Positions 26,182-34,647 of a stretch of DNA of 64,000 nucleotides are shown piece after piece. Position numbers and translations under genes: made by a program. Each line of letters opens with the position of its first letter. Position 1 is the first letter of the stretch. Source of the DNA: Variovorax sp. 770b2 (GTDB lineage Bacteria; Pseudomonadota; Gammaproteobacteria; Burkholderiales; Burkholderiaceae_C); assembly GCF_900115685.1 (NCBI RefSeq), contig NZ_FOXJ01000003.1, positions 124,001-188,000 of the forward strand. The letters are read 5' to 3'. Below the pieces are notes generated by a model. The model was given only the letters and a program-made list of their open reading frames with translations. It ran no database searches and had not been told where the DNA came from.

Positions 26182-27688
26182 GGGCCGGCTCCTTGTTCCA
26201 GAGACCGCTCATCCATTCGCCGATCTGCGGCAACGTGGCCGCGGCGCGGTCGATGGAGGGCGACAGGCGCCCCTTGGCGATCACGTGCAGGCGGTCGCTG
26301 ATGTCGAACAGCTCGTCGAGCTCCTCGCTCACCACCAGCACCGCGCAGCCGGCATCGCGCAGCGCGAGGATCTCGCCGCGAATGAGCGCGGCCGCGCCCA
26401 CGTCCACGCCCCAGGTGGGCTGCGAGACGATGAAGAGCTTGGGATTGGCGTCGATCTCGCGGCCGACGATGAATTTCTGCAGGTTGCCGCCCGAGAGCGA
26501 ACGCGCCGCGGCGTTCGGACCGCCCGCCTTGACGTTGAAGCGCTCGATGATGCCCTTGGCATGCTTTTCGAGCGCCGAGGTGCGGATCCATCCGCCCTTC
26601 CCGACCGCGTTGCTGCGCGTGAGCAGCAGGTTGTGCGCGAGGCCCAGCGTGGGCACCGCGCCGCGGCCCAGTCGCTCCTCGGGCACGAAGTGCAGGCCCA
26701 GCGCGCGGCGCGCACGCGGGCGCAGCCGGCCGGCGGGCTTGTCGAACACCTGGACCATCGATGACTCGGCGCGCACGTCCTCGCCCGAGAGCGTGTAGAG
26801 CAGTTCCTTCTGGCCATTGCCCGAGACGCCCGCAATGCCGACCACTTCGCCGGCGCGCACATCGAACGAGATGCCGTCGAGGTCCACGCCGAACTGGTCT
26901 TCGCGCGCGAGCGTGAGACTCTTCACGCGCAGCGCCACGGCGCCCGCATGCACCGGGCGGTGCTGCAACGGCGGCGGCTCGCTGCCGATCATCAGCCGCG
27001 AGAGCGACTGGTTGCTCTCGTTCTGCGGATTGCACACGCCTGTGACCTTGCCGCCGCGCAGCACCGTGCACGCCGTGCACAGCTCGCGGATCTCGTGCAG
27101 CTTGTGGCTGATGTAGAGGATGCTGCAGCCCTCCGAGGCCAGCTTGTTGAGCACCGTGAAGAGCTTGATGACCGCCTGCGGCGTGAGCACCGAGGTCGGC
27201 TCGTCCAGGATCAGGAGCTTGGGGTTGGTGAGCAGCGCGCGGATGATTTCCACCCGCTGCATCTCGCCCACCGAGAGCGTGTGCACGGGGCGCGAGGGGT
27301 CGATATCGAGGCCGTATTCGCTGGCCTTGGCGGTGATGTTGCGGGCCACTTCGGCCAGCTGCAGCGATTTGTCCAGGCCCAGCCACACGTTCTCGGCCAC
27401 GGTGAGCGTGTCGAACAGGCTGAAGTGCTGGAACACCATGCTGATGCCCAGCGCCCTCGCCTGCTGGGGGTTGCGCAGGGCCACCGCCTGGCCGTCGAAG
27501 GTGACGGTGCCTTCGTCGGGCTTGACCGAGCCGTAGATGATCTTCATCAACGTCGATTTGCCCGCGCCGTTCTCGCCGAGAACGGCATGGATTTCGCCGG
27601 GAGCAACGGCCAGCGAGATGTCGCTGTTGGCCACCACCGCGGGGTACCGCTTGGTGATGTGCGCGAGCTGGAGTCGGGGGGTTGTCAT
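26174..27688 (-). CDS. Nucleoside ABC transporter ATPase, double domain (NupO/YufO type)
   Basis: A 504-residue protein with two fused ABC domains. The first has a canonical Walker A (GENGAGKSTLMK near 38), the signature LSVGEMQRVEI and Walker B LLILDEPTSVL. The second has a degenerate Walker A (GVSGNGQKELL) with signature LSGGNLQKFIVG, as usual in this family, where probably only one site is fully active. It powers nucleoside uptake by the permeases encoded just downstream. The ATG at 27688 follows the hairpin repeat at 27728-27762, which separates it from the AzgA-type gene. Confidence 0.9.
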   Translation of the reverse strand: MTTPRLQLAHITKRYPAVVANSDISLAVAPGEIHAVLGENGAGKSTLMKIIYGSVKPDEGTVTFDGQAVALRNPQQARALGISMVFQHFSLFDTLTVAENVWLGLDKSLQLAEVARNITAKASEYGLDIDPSRPVHTLSVGEMQRVEIIRALLTNPKLLILDEPTSVLTPQAVIKLFTVLNKLASEGCSILYISHKLHEIRELCTACTVLRGGKVTGVCNPQNESNQSLSRLMIGSEPPPLQHRPVHAGAVALRVKSLTLAREDQFGVDLDGISFDVRAGEVVGIAGVSGNGQKELLYTLSGEDVRAESSMVQVFDKPAGRLRPRARRALGLHFVPEERLGRGAVPTLGLAHNLLLTRSNAVGKGGWIRTSALEKHAKGIIERFNVKAGGPNAAARSLSGGNLQKFIVGREIDANPKLFIVSQPTWGVDVGAAALIRGEILALRDAGCAVLVVSEELDELFDISDRLHVIAKGRLSPSIDRAAATLPQIGEWMSGLWNKEPAHA

Positions 27689-27727
27689 GCCGGGTTTCGT
27701 GGGTTTGTCTCGTTCAACAGCAACAAA

Positions 27728-27762
27728 GCGGAAGCAGCTATAAGTTTAATAGCGGCTTCCGC
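27728..27762. repeat. Intergenic hairpin repeat between azgA-like and ABC genes
   Basis: Left arm GCGGAAGC, then GCTAT; right arm ATAGC, then GCTTCCGC. All pair perfectly except one A/G mismatch, around the AT-rich loop AAGTTTA. From memory, AT-centred hairpins with GCTAT/ATAGC cores are scattered widely between genes in Comamonadaceae. It may act as a bidirectional terminator or an mRNA-stabilising element between the purine permease and the nucleoside ABC genes. Confidence 0.6.
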
Positions 27763-27789
27763 GACCATCGGCGCCCGACGGCGCTCGGC

Positions 27790-29190
27790 TCAGTGTCCGC
27801 CGATGTAGGCGAACTTGAACAGGAAGATCGCCGCGATCACCCACACCATCGCATGCACTTCCCGTGCCCGGCCGGTGCACAGCTTCAGCACCGCGTAGGT
27901 GATGAAGCCGAAGGCCAGGCCGTTGGCGATCGAGTAGGTGAAGGGCATGGCCAACGCGGTCACCGCGGCGGGGATGACCTCGGTGGTGTCTTCCCAGTCC
28001 AGCTCGACCAGGTCGCGCAGCATGAGGCAGCCCACGAAGAGCAGCGCCGGTGCGGTGGCATAGGCCGGCACCGAGCCCGCGAGCGGCGAGATCATGAGGC
28101 AGGCCAGGAACATCACTGCCACGACCACGGCCGTGAGGCCGGTGCGGCCGCCCGCTTGCACGCCCGCCGCGCTTTCCACATACGCCGTGGTGCTGGAGGT
28201 ACCGAGCAGCGAGCCCGCGAAGATCGCGCCGCTGTCGGCCAGCAGCGCCTTGTTCATGCGCTCCATCTTGCCGGGCACGAGCAAGCCCGCGCGCTTGGCC
28301 ACGCCCATCAGCGTGCCGGTGGCGTCGAACATCTCGACCAGGAAGAACACCAGCACCACGTTCAGGATGCCGCCCTTGAGCGCGCCCAGGATGTCCAGCT
28401 GCATGAAGGTGGGCGCGATCGACGGCGGCGCATCGAACACGCCGTGGAACTTGTTGCCGCCGAAGAAGAACGACAGCACCGTCACCAGCATGATCCCGAT
28501 CAGGATCGCCCCTCGCACCTTCAGGCGGTCGAGCGTCACGATGACCAGGAAGCCCAGCGTGGCGAGCACCACTGGCGGCGAGTGCAGGTCGCCCAGCGTG
28601 ACGAAGGTGGCGGGCGATGCGGCGACGACGCCTGCGCTCTTGAGCGCGATGAGCGCCAGGAACATGCCGATGCCCACCGTGATCGCCGTTCGCAACGACT
28701 GCGGTATGCCCGCGATGAACAGCTCCCGCAACCCGGTGACCGTGACGATCAAGAAGAGGCACCCCGAGATGAACACCGCGCCCAGCGCCACCTGCCACGT
28801 GTAGCCCATGCCCAGCACCACCACGTAGGCGAAGTAGGCGTTCAGGCCCATGCCGGGCGCCATGGCGATCGGGTAGTTGGCGTACAGGCCCATGATCAGC
28901 GTGCCCAGCGCGGCGATGAGGCAGGTCGCCACGAAGACCGCGCCCTTGGGCATGCCCGCGTCGCCGAGGATCGTGGGGTTCACGAAGATGATGTAGGCCA
29001 TCGTGAGGAAGGTGGTGAGCCCCGCGATGACCTCGGTGCGCACCGTGGTGTTGTGCGCACTGAGCTTGAACACGCGTTCAAGCAGACCCGAGCCGCTTGC
29101 GCTGCCCACAGCCGCACGCGGACGCGCGGACTCGACATGCCCCGGTGTGCGGGGCTCGGCGCCTTTGGGCGCCTGTTCCAACGTACTCAT
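27790..29190 (-). CDS. NCS2 purine permease, AzgA/PbuG type
   Basis: A 466-residue inner-membrane transporter of the AzgA branch of NCS2, proton-coupled uptake of adenine, guanine or hypoxanthine. Family landmarks: NTTVRTEVIAGLTTFLTMAY near residue 44, PGMGLNAYFAY, GIPQSLRTAITVGIGMFLAL, VEMFDATGTLMGVA and TSSTTAYVESAAGV. The ATG at 29190 is chosen because GGAG precedes it; ATG codons 12 and 17 codons upstream have no better site. It lies between the LysR gene and the nucleoside ABC genes on the same strand, consistent with a purine-scavenging block. Confidence 0.88.
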   Translation of the reverse strand: MSTLEQAPKGAEPRTPGHVESARPRAAVGSASGSGLLERVFKLSAHNTTVRTEVIAGLTTFLTMAYIIFVNPTILGDAGMPKGAVFVATCLIAALGTLIMGLYANYPIAMAPGMGLNAYFAYVVVLGMGYTWQVALGAVFISGCLFLIVTVTGLRELFIAGIPQSLRTAITVGIGMFLALIALKSAGVVAASPATFVTLGDLHSPPVVLATLGFLVIVTLDRLKVRGAILIGIMLVTVLSFFFGGNKFHGVFDAPPSIAPTFMQLDILGALKGGILNVVLVFFLVEMFDATGTLMGVAKRAGLLVPGKMERMNKALLADSGAIFAGSLLGTSSTTAYVESAAGVQAGGRTGLTAVVVAVMFLACLMISPLAGSVPAYATAPALLFVGCLMLRDLVELDWEDTTEVIPAAVTALAMPFTYSIANGLAFGFITYAVLKLCTGRAREVHAMVWVIAAIFLFKFAYIGGH

Positions 29191-29265
29191 TTCGCTTGTC
29201 TCCAGCTGTTGTAGTGGCGGTTTCATCGTTGCCCCGCTCACGACGCCGGCGCGAACGGGGGTTTC

Positions 29266-30267
29266 TCAGGGGTCCGGTTTTTCAGGGGCGGCGGGCAGGC
29301 GCATTGCCGCGCCGGACACGCCAGGTATGGCGGAAGACGCGGGCCGCAGCGACGCCGCCACGTCCTTGATGCATTCGCGCAGCCAACGCGCCGAGCTCGA
29401 CGAATGGGTGCGTTCGTGCCAGAGCTGGTAGTACATGAGGCGCGGCAGCGCCACCGGGCAATCGAGGATCTTCACCGGCAGCCGCACGGCGAAACGCTCG
29501 CAGTACTGGCGGCCGGTGGTGAGCACCAGCAGGCTCGATGCCACCATGTCGGGGATGAGGCTGAAGTGCGCGCAGCGCGCGGTGATGTTGCGCTGCCGCC
29601 CCAGCTCGTCGAGCATCTGGTCGATGATGCCGCGCCCGCCCGGGTGCATGGGCGTGGGCGCGATGTGCTCGGCCGCAAGCCAGGTCTCCAGGTCCCAGCC
29701 GCGGCGCACCGCCGGATGGTCCTGGTTGACCAGCGACACCACCTCGTCGCCGAAGAGCCGCGCCATGTGCAGGTCTTCCGGGGGCTTCAACCAGTTGCCG
29801 ATGACCAGGTCGACCTGGCCGAGCGCCAGGTGCCCGTGGTAGTCCGAGTCGGGCGAGAGCGCGTGGATCTCGATCTGGCAGAGCGGCGCCTCGCGCTTGA
29901 CGTGCGCCACCAGCATCGGGAGGAACAGCGGGTCCATGTAGTCGCTGGCCGCGATGCGGAAGGTGGTGGCCGCCGACTGCGGCTCGAAGCCGCGCGCATC
30001 GGAGAACAGCATCTCGGCCGCACGCAGGATGCTGGCCGCGGGCTCGATCATCCGCAGCCCCGCATCGGTGGGCACCATGCCCGAGCCCGAGCGCACCAGC
30101 AGCGGATCGCCCGACAGCTCCCGCAGGCGCTTGAGCGCGGCCGACACGGCCGGCTGGTACATCCCCAGGCGAATGGCGGCGCGCGAGACGCTGCGGTCGG
30201 TCAGCACGGTGTGCAGCACCCTGATGAGATGAAGGTCGATCTTGTCGAAAAGCGCTTGGTCTCTCAT
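29266..30267 (-). CDS. LysR-family regulator of the purine block
   Basis: A 333-residue LysR protein of the NodD/PnbR-like branch, recognised by IDLHLIRVLHTVLTDRSVSRAA at the N-terminus and GMYQPAVSAALKRLREL as the recognition helix region. The effector domain follows from about residue 95 (FRIAASDYMDPLFLPML). It lies between xdhB (upstream) and the AzgA-type gene (downstream) on the same strand, so it is probably co-transcribed with, or next to, the genes it controls. A purine intermediate such as xanthine or urate is a plausible ligand by context only. Confidence 0.85.
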   Translation of the reverse strand: MRDQALFDKIDLHLIRVLHTVLTDRSVSRAAIRLGMYQPAVSAALKRLRELSGDPLLVRSGSGMVPTDAGLRMIEPAASILRAAEMLFSDARGFEPQSAATTFRIAASDYMDPLFLPMLVAHVKREAPLCQIEIHALSPDSDYHGHLALGQVDLVIGNWLKPPEDLHMARLFGDEVVSLVNQDHPAVRRGWDLETWLAAEHIAPTPMHPGGRGIIDQMLDELGRQRNITARCAHFSLIPDMVASSLLVLTTGRQYCERFAVRLPVKILDCPVALPRLMYYQLWHERTHSSSSARWLRECIKDVAASLRPASSAIPGVSGAAMRLPAAPEKPDP

Positions 30268-30376
30268 GGCTGTTCACACCTCGTTGGTCTGTGCAAACAG
30301 TTATACAGCGCAGCATTCGCAAGTCCGTAGGGGGTATGTCGGGTGGACGCTCGGACCGTGCGAGCACGGCCGGTGC

Positions 30377-32836
30377 TCATTCGCCGGCCGTGGCCTGCAC
30401 CGCGGTGAGCGCACGCAGGATCGATTCGCTCGTGGCCGGCGCCTTCAGCGGCGGATCGACCCTGTGGCCGCCGGCCGCCGACACCGCATCGCGGATCGCG
30501 AAGAACACCGAGAACGGCAGCAGGAGCGGCGGCTCGCCCACGGCCTTGCTGCGGTGAATGGAGTCCTCGAAGTTCTGGCCTTCGAACAGGCGCACATTGA
30601 AGACGGGCGGGCAGTCGTTGGCGGTCGGGATCTTGTAGGTGCTCGGCGCGTGCGTGGTGAGCTTGCCGCTCGCCGGGTGCCACACCAGCTCCTCGGTCGT
30701 GAGCCAGCCCATGCCCTGGATGAAGGCGCCTTCGACCTGGCCGATGTCCACGGCGGGGTTCAGCGACTTGCCCGCGTCGTGCAGGATGTCCGCGCGCAGC
30801 AGCTTCCATTCGCCGGTGAGCGTGTCCACGACCACCTCGCTCACCGCCGCGCCATAGGCGTAGTAGAAGAACGGGCGGCCCTGCATCTTGTCCTTGTCCC
30901 AGCTCAGGCCCGGGGTGGCGTAGAAGCCGTCGGACCAGAGTTGCTTGCGGTCCAGGTACGCCTCGCCGACCACGGTGCTGAAGGCCAGCGAGCGGCCGTT
31001 GACTTCGACTTTGTCGTTGGCGAAGCGCACGTCGCTCGCCTTGCCGCCGTGGCGTTCGGCGGCGCTCTCCGCGAGACGCTCGCGGATCTGCCGCGCCGCA
31101 TCCTGCGCGGCCTTGCCGTTCAGGTCGGCGCCGGTCGATGCGGCCGTGGCCGAGGTGTTCGCCACCTTGGTCGTGTCGGTCGCGGTGACGCGCACGCGCT
31201 CGAAGCTCACGCCCAGTTCGTGCGCCACCACCTGCGCCACCTTGGTATTGAGGCCCTGCCCCATCTCGGTTCCGCCGTGGTTCACCAGGATCGAGCCGTC
31301 GGTGTACACGTGCACCAGCGCGCCGGCCTGGTTGAAGTGCTTCACGTTGAACGAGATGCCGAACTTGAGCGGCGCGAGCGCCAGGCCGCGCTTGAGCACC
31401 GTGCTCTTCTTGTTGAACGCGGCGATGTCTTCGCGCCGCGCGCGGTAGTCGCTGCTGGCCTCCAGTTCGGCCACGAGCTCGTGGACGATGTTGTCGGTCA
31501 CCGTCTGGCGGTAGGGCGTGATGTTGTTCTCCGCCTTGCCGTAGAAGTTGACGCGCCGCACATCGAGCGGATCGCGCTTCAATTCGCGCGCCACCGAATC
31601 CATGATGTTCTCGATGGCAATGGCGCCCTGCGGGCCGCCGAAGCCGCGGAACGCGGTGTTGCTCTGCGTGTTGGTCTTGCCCGAGAAGCCGTGCATGGCC
31701 ACGTTGGGGAGCCAGTAGGCGTTGTCGAAGTGGCAGAGCGCGCGCGTCATCACCGGGCCCGACAGGTCGGCCGAGTGGCCGGCGCGCGAGACCATGGTGA
31801 TCTCCGCGCCGAGGATGCGGCCTTCGTCGTCGTAGCCCACGTCGTACTCGTACCAGAAGCAGTGGCGGCGGCCGGTGATCATGAAGTCGTCGTCGCGATC
31901 GAGGCGCAGCTTCACGGGGCGCTGCAGCTGGCGCGCCGCAATGGCGGCCACGCACGCGAAGATCGCCGACTGCGATTCCTTGCCGCCGAAGCCGCCGCCC
32001 ATGCGCCGGCATTCGACGTGCACCTCGTTCGATTGCAGGTGCAGCGCATGCGCCACCAGGTGCTGCATTTCGCTCGGGTGTTGCGTGGAGCAGTGGATGT
32101 GCAAGGCGCCGCCTTCCTTGGGAATGGCGTAGCTGATCTGGCCTTCCAGGTAGAACTGCTCCTGCCCGCCCACGTCGAGCGTGGACCTGTGGCGGTGCGG
32201 CGCCTTGGCGATGACGGCGCGCACGGCCGCCTCGTCGCCTTCGTTGGCGCTGCCGCCGCTGCGCACGATGTGCATCGGCGGCACCACGTAGTGGCCGCGC
32301 GCATGCGCGTCCTGCGGGGTGATGACGGGCGGCTGCGCCTCGACGGTCATCGCGTCCTTGGCCTTGGCGGCGGCGCGGCGCGCAGCCTCGCGCGTTTCGG
32401 CGATCACCGCGAACACGGGCTGGCCGAGGTAGCGGATCTCGCCGCCGTCTGCCACCGGCAGCAGGATCGGGTCGTCGTGAATGATCGAGCCGCAGTCGTT
32501 GGTGCCGGGAATGTCGTCGGCCGTGAGTACCGAAACCACGCCGGGCATCGCGCGGATCGCATCGAGCGACAACGCCGTGACGCGGCCATTGGCCACGGGC
32601 GAAAGCCCCAGCGCGCAATGCAGCGTGCCGGTGAGCTCGGGAATGTCGTCGATGTAGGTCGCCTCACCCGCCACATGCAGGTGCGCCGACTCGTGCGGCC
32701 GGCTGATGCCCACGCGTGCGCCCAGGTCGTGCGCCACCGCTTCGGCCACGGGGTCGATGCGCGCGGCGGTGTTCTTCAGGTAGTCGGCAAAGGCCTCGGC
32801 GGGCTGCAGCAGGCGGGCGTCGATGGGTTTGTTCAT
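30377..32836 (-). CDS. xdhB: Xanthine dehydrogenase, molybdopterin-binding large subunit
   Basis: An 819-residue molybdopterin subunit of xanthine dehydrogenase, oxidising hypoxanthine to xanthine and urate. Visible landmarks: ARVGISRPHESAHLHVAGEA near residue 40, the GGFGGKE cofactor loop, TAFRGFGGPQG with the substrate-site arginine, GGTEMGQGLNTKVAQ, and KAVGEPPLLL with the catalytic glutamate near 760. Length is slightly above the usual 770-790. ATG 32836 lies two bases from the xdhA stop. No xdhC chaperone follows; a LysR gene comes next, so sulfuration must rely on an xdhC elsewhere. Confidence 0.93.
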   Translation of the reverse strand: MNKPIDARLLQPAEAFADYLKNTAARIDPVAEAVAHDLGARVGISRPHESAHLHVAGEATYIDDIPELTGTLHCALGLSPVANGRVTALSLDAIRAMPGVVSVLTADDIPGTNDCGSIIHDDPILLPVADGGEIRYLGQPVFAVIAETREAARRAAAKAKDAMTVEAQPPVITPQDAHARGHYVVPPMHIVRSGGSANEGDEAAVRAVIAKAPHRHRSTLDVGGQEQFYLEGQISYAIPKEGGALHIHCSTQHPSEMQHLVAHALHLQSNEVHVECRRMGGGFGGKESQSAIFACVAAIAARQLQRPVKLRLDRDDDFMITGRRHCFWYEYDVGYDDEGRILGAEITMVSRAGHSADLSGPVMTRALCHFDNAYWLPNVAMHGFSGKTNTQSNTAFRGFGGPQGAIAIENIMDSVARELKRDPLDVRRVNFYGKAENNITPYRQTVTDNIVHELVAELEASSDYRARREDIAAFNKKSTVLKRGLALAPLKFGISFNVKHFNQAGALVHVYTDGSILVNHGGTEMGQGLNTKVAQVVAHELGVSFERVRVTATDTTKVANTSATAASTGADLNGKAAQDAARQIRERLAESAAERHGGKASDVRFANDKVEVNGRSLAFSTVVGEAYLDRKQLWSDGFYATPGLSWDKDKMQGRPFFYYAYGAAVSEVVVDTLTGEWKLLRADILHDAGKSLNPAVDIGQVEGAFIQGMGWLTTEELVWHPASGKLTTHAPSTYKIPTANDCPPVFNVRLFEGQNFEDSIHRSKAVGEPPLLLPFSVFFAIRDAVSAAGGHRVDPPLKAPATSESILRALTAVQATAGE

Positions 32837-32838
32837 GG

Positions 32839-34461
32839 TCAGAGTCCTTGCGCTGCTGCCTTGACGGCGGCATGGGGCATCACGCTCCACACGCTGGTCT
32901 CTTCGAGGGAGAGCGCGTCTTCGGTGCGGGTTTCCAGCCAGAGGCGCTGGATCAGGTTCTGCGCCACCTGCAGCCGGTAGTCGGCCGAGGCGCGCATGTC
33001 CGACAGCGGCTTGAAGTCCTGCGCCAGCGCGAGCTTGGCGGTGGCGACGCTGGCCTGCGTCCACGGCTTGCCGACGAGCGCCGCCTCGGCACCCGCTGCA
33101 CGCTTGACGGTGGCGGCCATGCCGCCGAAGGCCAGGCGCACGGCCTTCACCGTGTCGCTGCCCTCCTCCAGTTCGATCGCAAAGCCCGCGCACAGCGCCG
33201 AGATGTCGCAGTCGAAGCGCTTGCTGATCTTGTAGGCGCGCACCTGGCGGCGCATGGCAGCCAGCGGAATCGCCAGCCCCTGCACGAACTCGCCGGGCTG
33301 CAACTGGTTCTTCATGTAGTCGATGTAGAAGTCGGGCAGCGGCATGCGGCGCACCACGTCGCCGCGGCGCAGTTCGATCTGGGTGTCCAGCGACATCAGC
33401 ACCGGCGGCGAATCGCCGATGGGCGAGCCGTTGGCCACGTTGCCGCCCATGGTGCCGGCGTGGCGGATCGGCGGCGAGGCGAAGCGCAGCCACACGTCCT
33501 GCAGGCTGGGCACGCGCTGCACGAGGGCTTCGAAGGCGGATTCGAGCGAGGCGCCGGCACCGATGTAGAGTTCGCCGCCCTGGTCGTTCCCACGGGTCTC
33601 GATGGTCTTCATTTCGGCCACGTCGCCCACATAGATGATGTCGCCGAGGTCGCGAAACTGCTTGTTGACCCAGAGGCCGACGTCGGTGGAGCCGGCCAGC
33701 AGCTGGGCGCGCGGCTTCTGCTCGCGCAGCGCGGCGAGCTGGGCGATGGTCCTGGGGGCGTGGAAGTGGTCCATGCGGGCGCCGAGCGGCGCGGCGTAGT
33801 TCAGGTCCTGGCCGTCGTTCTGCAGGGCGGTGAGCGCGGCCACCACGGGCTTGGTGTCGAGCCGCACGCCCGGCAGGTCGAACATGCGCTGGCCCGCATC
33901 GAGGATCGGGCGGTAGCCGGTGCAGCGGCAGAGGTTCCCCGAGAGGTCGTCGGCCAGCTGCTGGCGCGTGGGCTGCGTGCCCTCGGCCTGGTGGTGCTCG
34001 TAGGTGGACCACAGCGACATCACGAAGCCCGGCGTGCAGAAGCCGCACTGGGAGCCGTGGCAGTCGACCATCGCCTGCTGCACGGGGTGCAGCGTGTGGA
34101 CGGGGTGCTTCTTGTCGGGCGACTTTTGCGATTGCGGCGTGGCACATTGCGCCTTCAGGTCTTCGACCGTGAAGAGCGCCTTGCCGTGCAGGGTGGGCAG
34201 GAACTGGATGCAGGCGTTGACCGTCTGCAGTTGCAGCCCGCCGATGGCGCCGGGCGCGTTGGCGTCGCCGGCCAGCTCGCCGATCACCACCGTGCAGGCG
34301 CCGCAGTCGCCCTCGTTGCAGCCTTCCTTGGTGCCGGTGCAATGCGCGTCTTCCCGCAGCCAGTCGAGCACCGAACGGGTCGGGTGCACGCCGCTGACGT
34401 CGACGATCTTGCCGCGGTGGAAAAAGCGGACGGGTTGGATGTGGTTGCGCTCTGTACTCAT
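32839..34461 (-). CDS. xdhA: Xanthine dehydrogenase, iron-sulfur and FAD small subunit
   Basis: A 540-residue subunit carrying two 2Fe-2S clusters and FAD. The plant-type ferredoxin cluster is CTGTKEGCNEGDCGAC near residue 41. The second cluster has CHGSQCGFC and NLCRCTGYRP. The FAD domain from about residue 215 contains LLAGSTDVGLWVNK and GGNVANGSPIGDSPP. ATG 34461 is selected; the open frame extends 13 codons further from a TTG. It heads the xdhAB operon; an inverted repeat lies 68-102 bp upstream. NAD would be the final electron acceptor in this family. Confidence 0.93.
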   Translation of the reverse strand: MSTERNHIQPVRFFHRGKIVDVSGVHPTRSVLDWLREDAHCTGTKEGCNEGDCGACTVVIGELAGDANAPGAIGGLQLQTVNACIQFLPTLHGKALFTVEDLKAQCATPQSQKSPDKKHPVHTLHPVQQAMVDCHGSQCGFCTPGFVMSLWSTYEHHQAEGTQPTRQQLADDLSGNLCRCTGYRPILDAGQRMFDLPGVRLDTKPVVAALTALQNDGQDLNYAAPLGARMDHFHAPRTIAQLAALREQKPRAQLLAGSTDVGLWVNKQFRDLGDIIYVGDVAEMKTIETRGNDQGGELYIGAGASLESAFEALVQRVPSLQDVWLRFASPPIRHAGTMGGNVANGSPIGDSPPVLMSLDTQIELRRGDVVRRMPLPDFYIDYMKNQLQPGEFVQGLAIPLAAMRRQVRAYKISKRFDCDISALCAGFAIELEEGSDTVKAVRLAFGGMAATVKRAAGAEAALVGKPWTQASVATAKLALAQDFKPLSDMRASADYRLQVAQNLIQRLWLETRTEDALSLEETSVWSVMPHAAVKAAAQGL

Positions 34462-34528
34462 GCTCTTCGGACTCGTGGGCGGCTCGGTGTTTCCGGCCAA
34501 GCCTGGACGTTAGTCGCTTGGGCCGCAT

Positions 34529-34563
34529 CCCACATACCGCGAGAGCCATATTGCGTATGTGGG
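34529..34563. promoter_or_regulatory. Inverted repeat upstream of xdhA, probable operator
   Basis: Arms CCCACATAC (34529-34537) and GTATGTGGG (34555-34563) are perfect complements separated by 17 bases. Centre-to-centre spacing of about 26 bp is wider than a classic single LysR box but could span two half-sites. It lies 68-102 bp upstream of the xdhA ATG, in the only non-coding space between the NRPS cluster and xdhAB. A partial half-site (GGGGTATGTCGGG) occurs near 30333, upstream of the LysR gene. Confidence 0.5.
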
Positions 34564-34647
34564 CGCGGGTATGCGACCTAGGGGGAAACCCTGGAGAGAG
34601 CGAGCAATTCCCGGGCCATGGGCGCAAGACGCGCCCAGGGCAGCGCA

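Noticed and set aside
30242..32980. A 912-codon open frame on the plus strand opposite xdhB
   Set aside because: Third-position GC bias keeps the complementary frame open. The product is Arg- and His-rich with no domain, while the minus strand encodes complete xanthine dehydrogenase.
34619..34637. Hairpin TGGGCGC/GCGCCCA after the NRPS cluster as a terminator
   Set aside because: The stem is short and no T-run follows on either strand.
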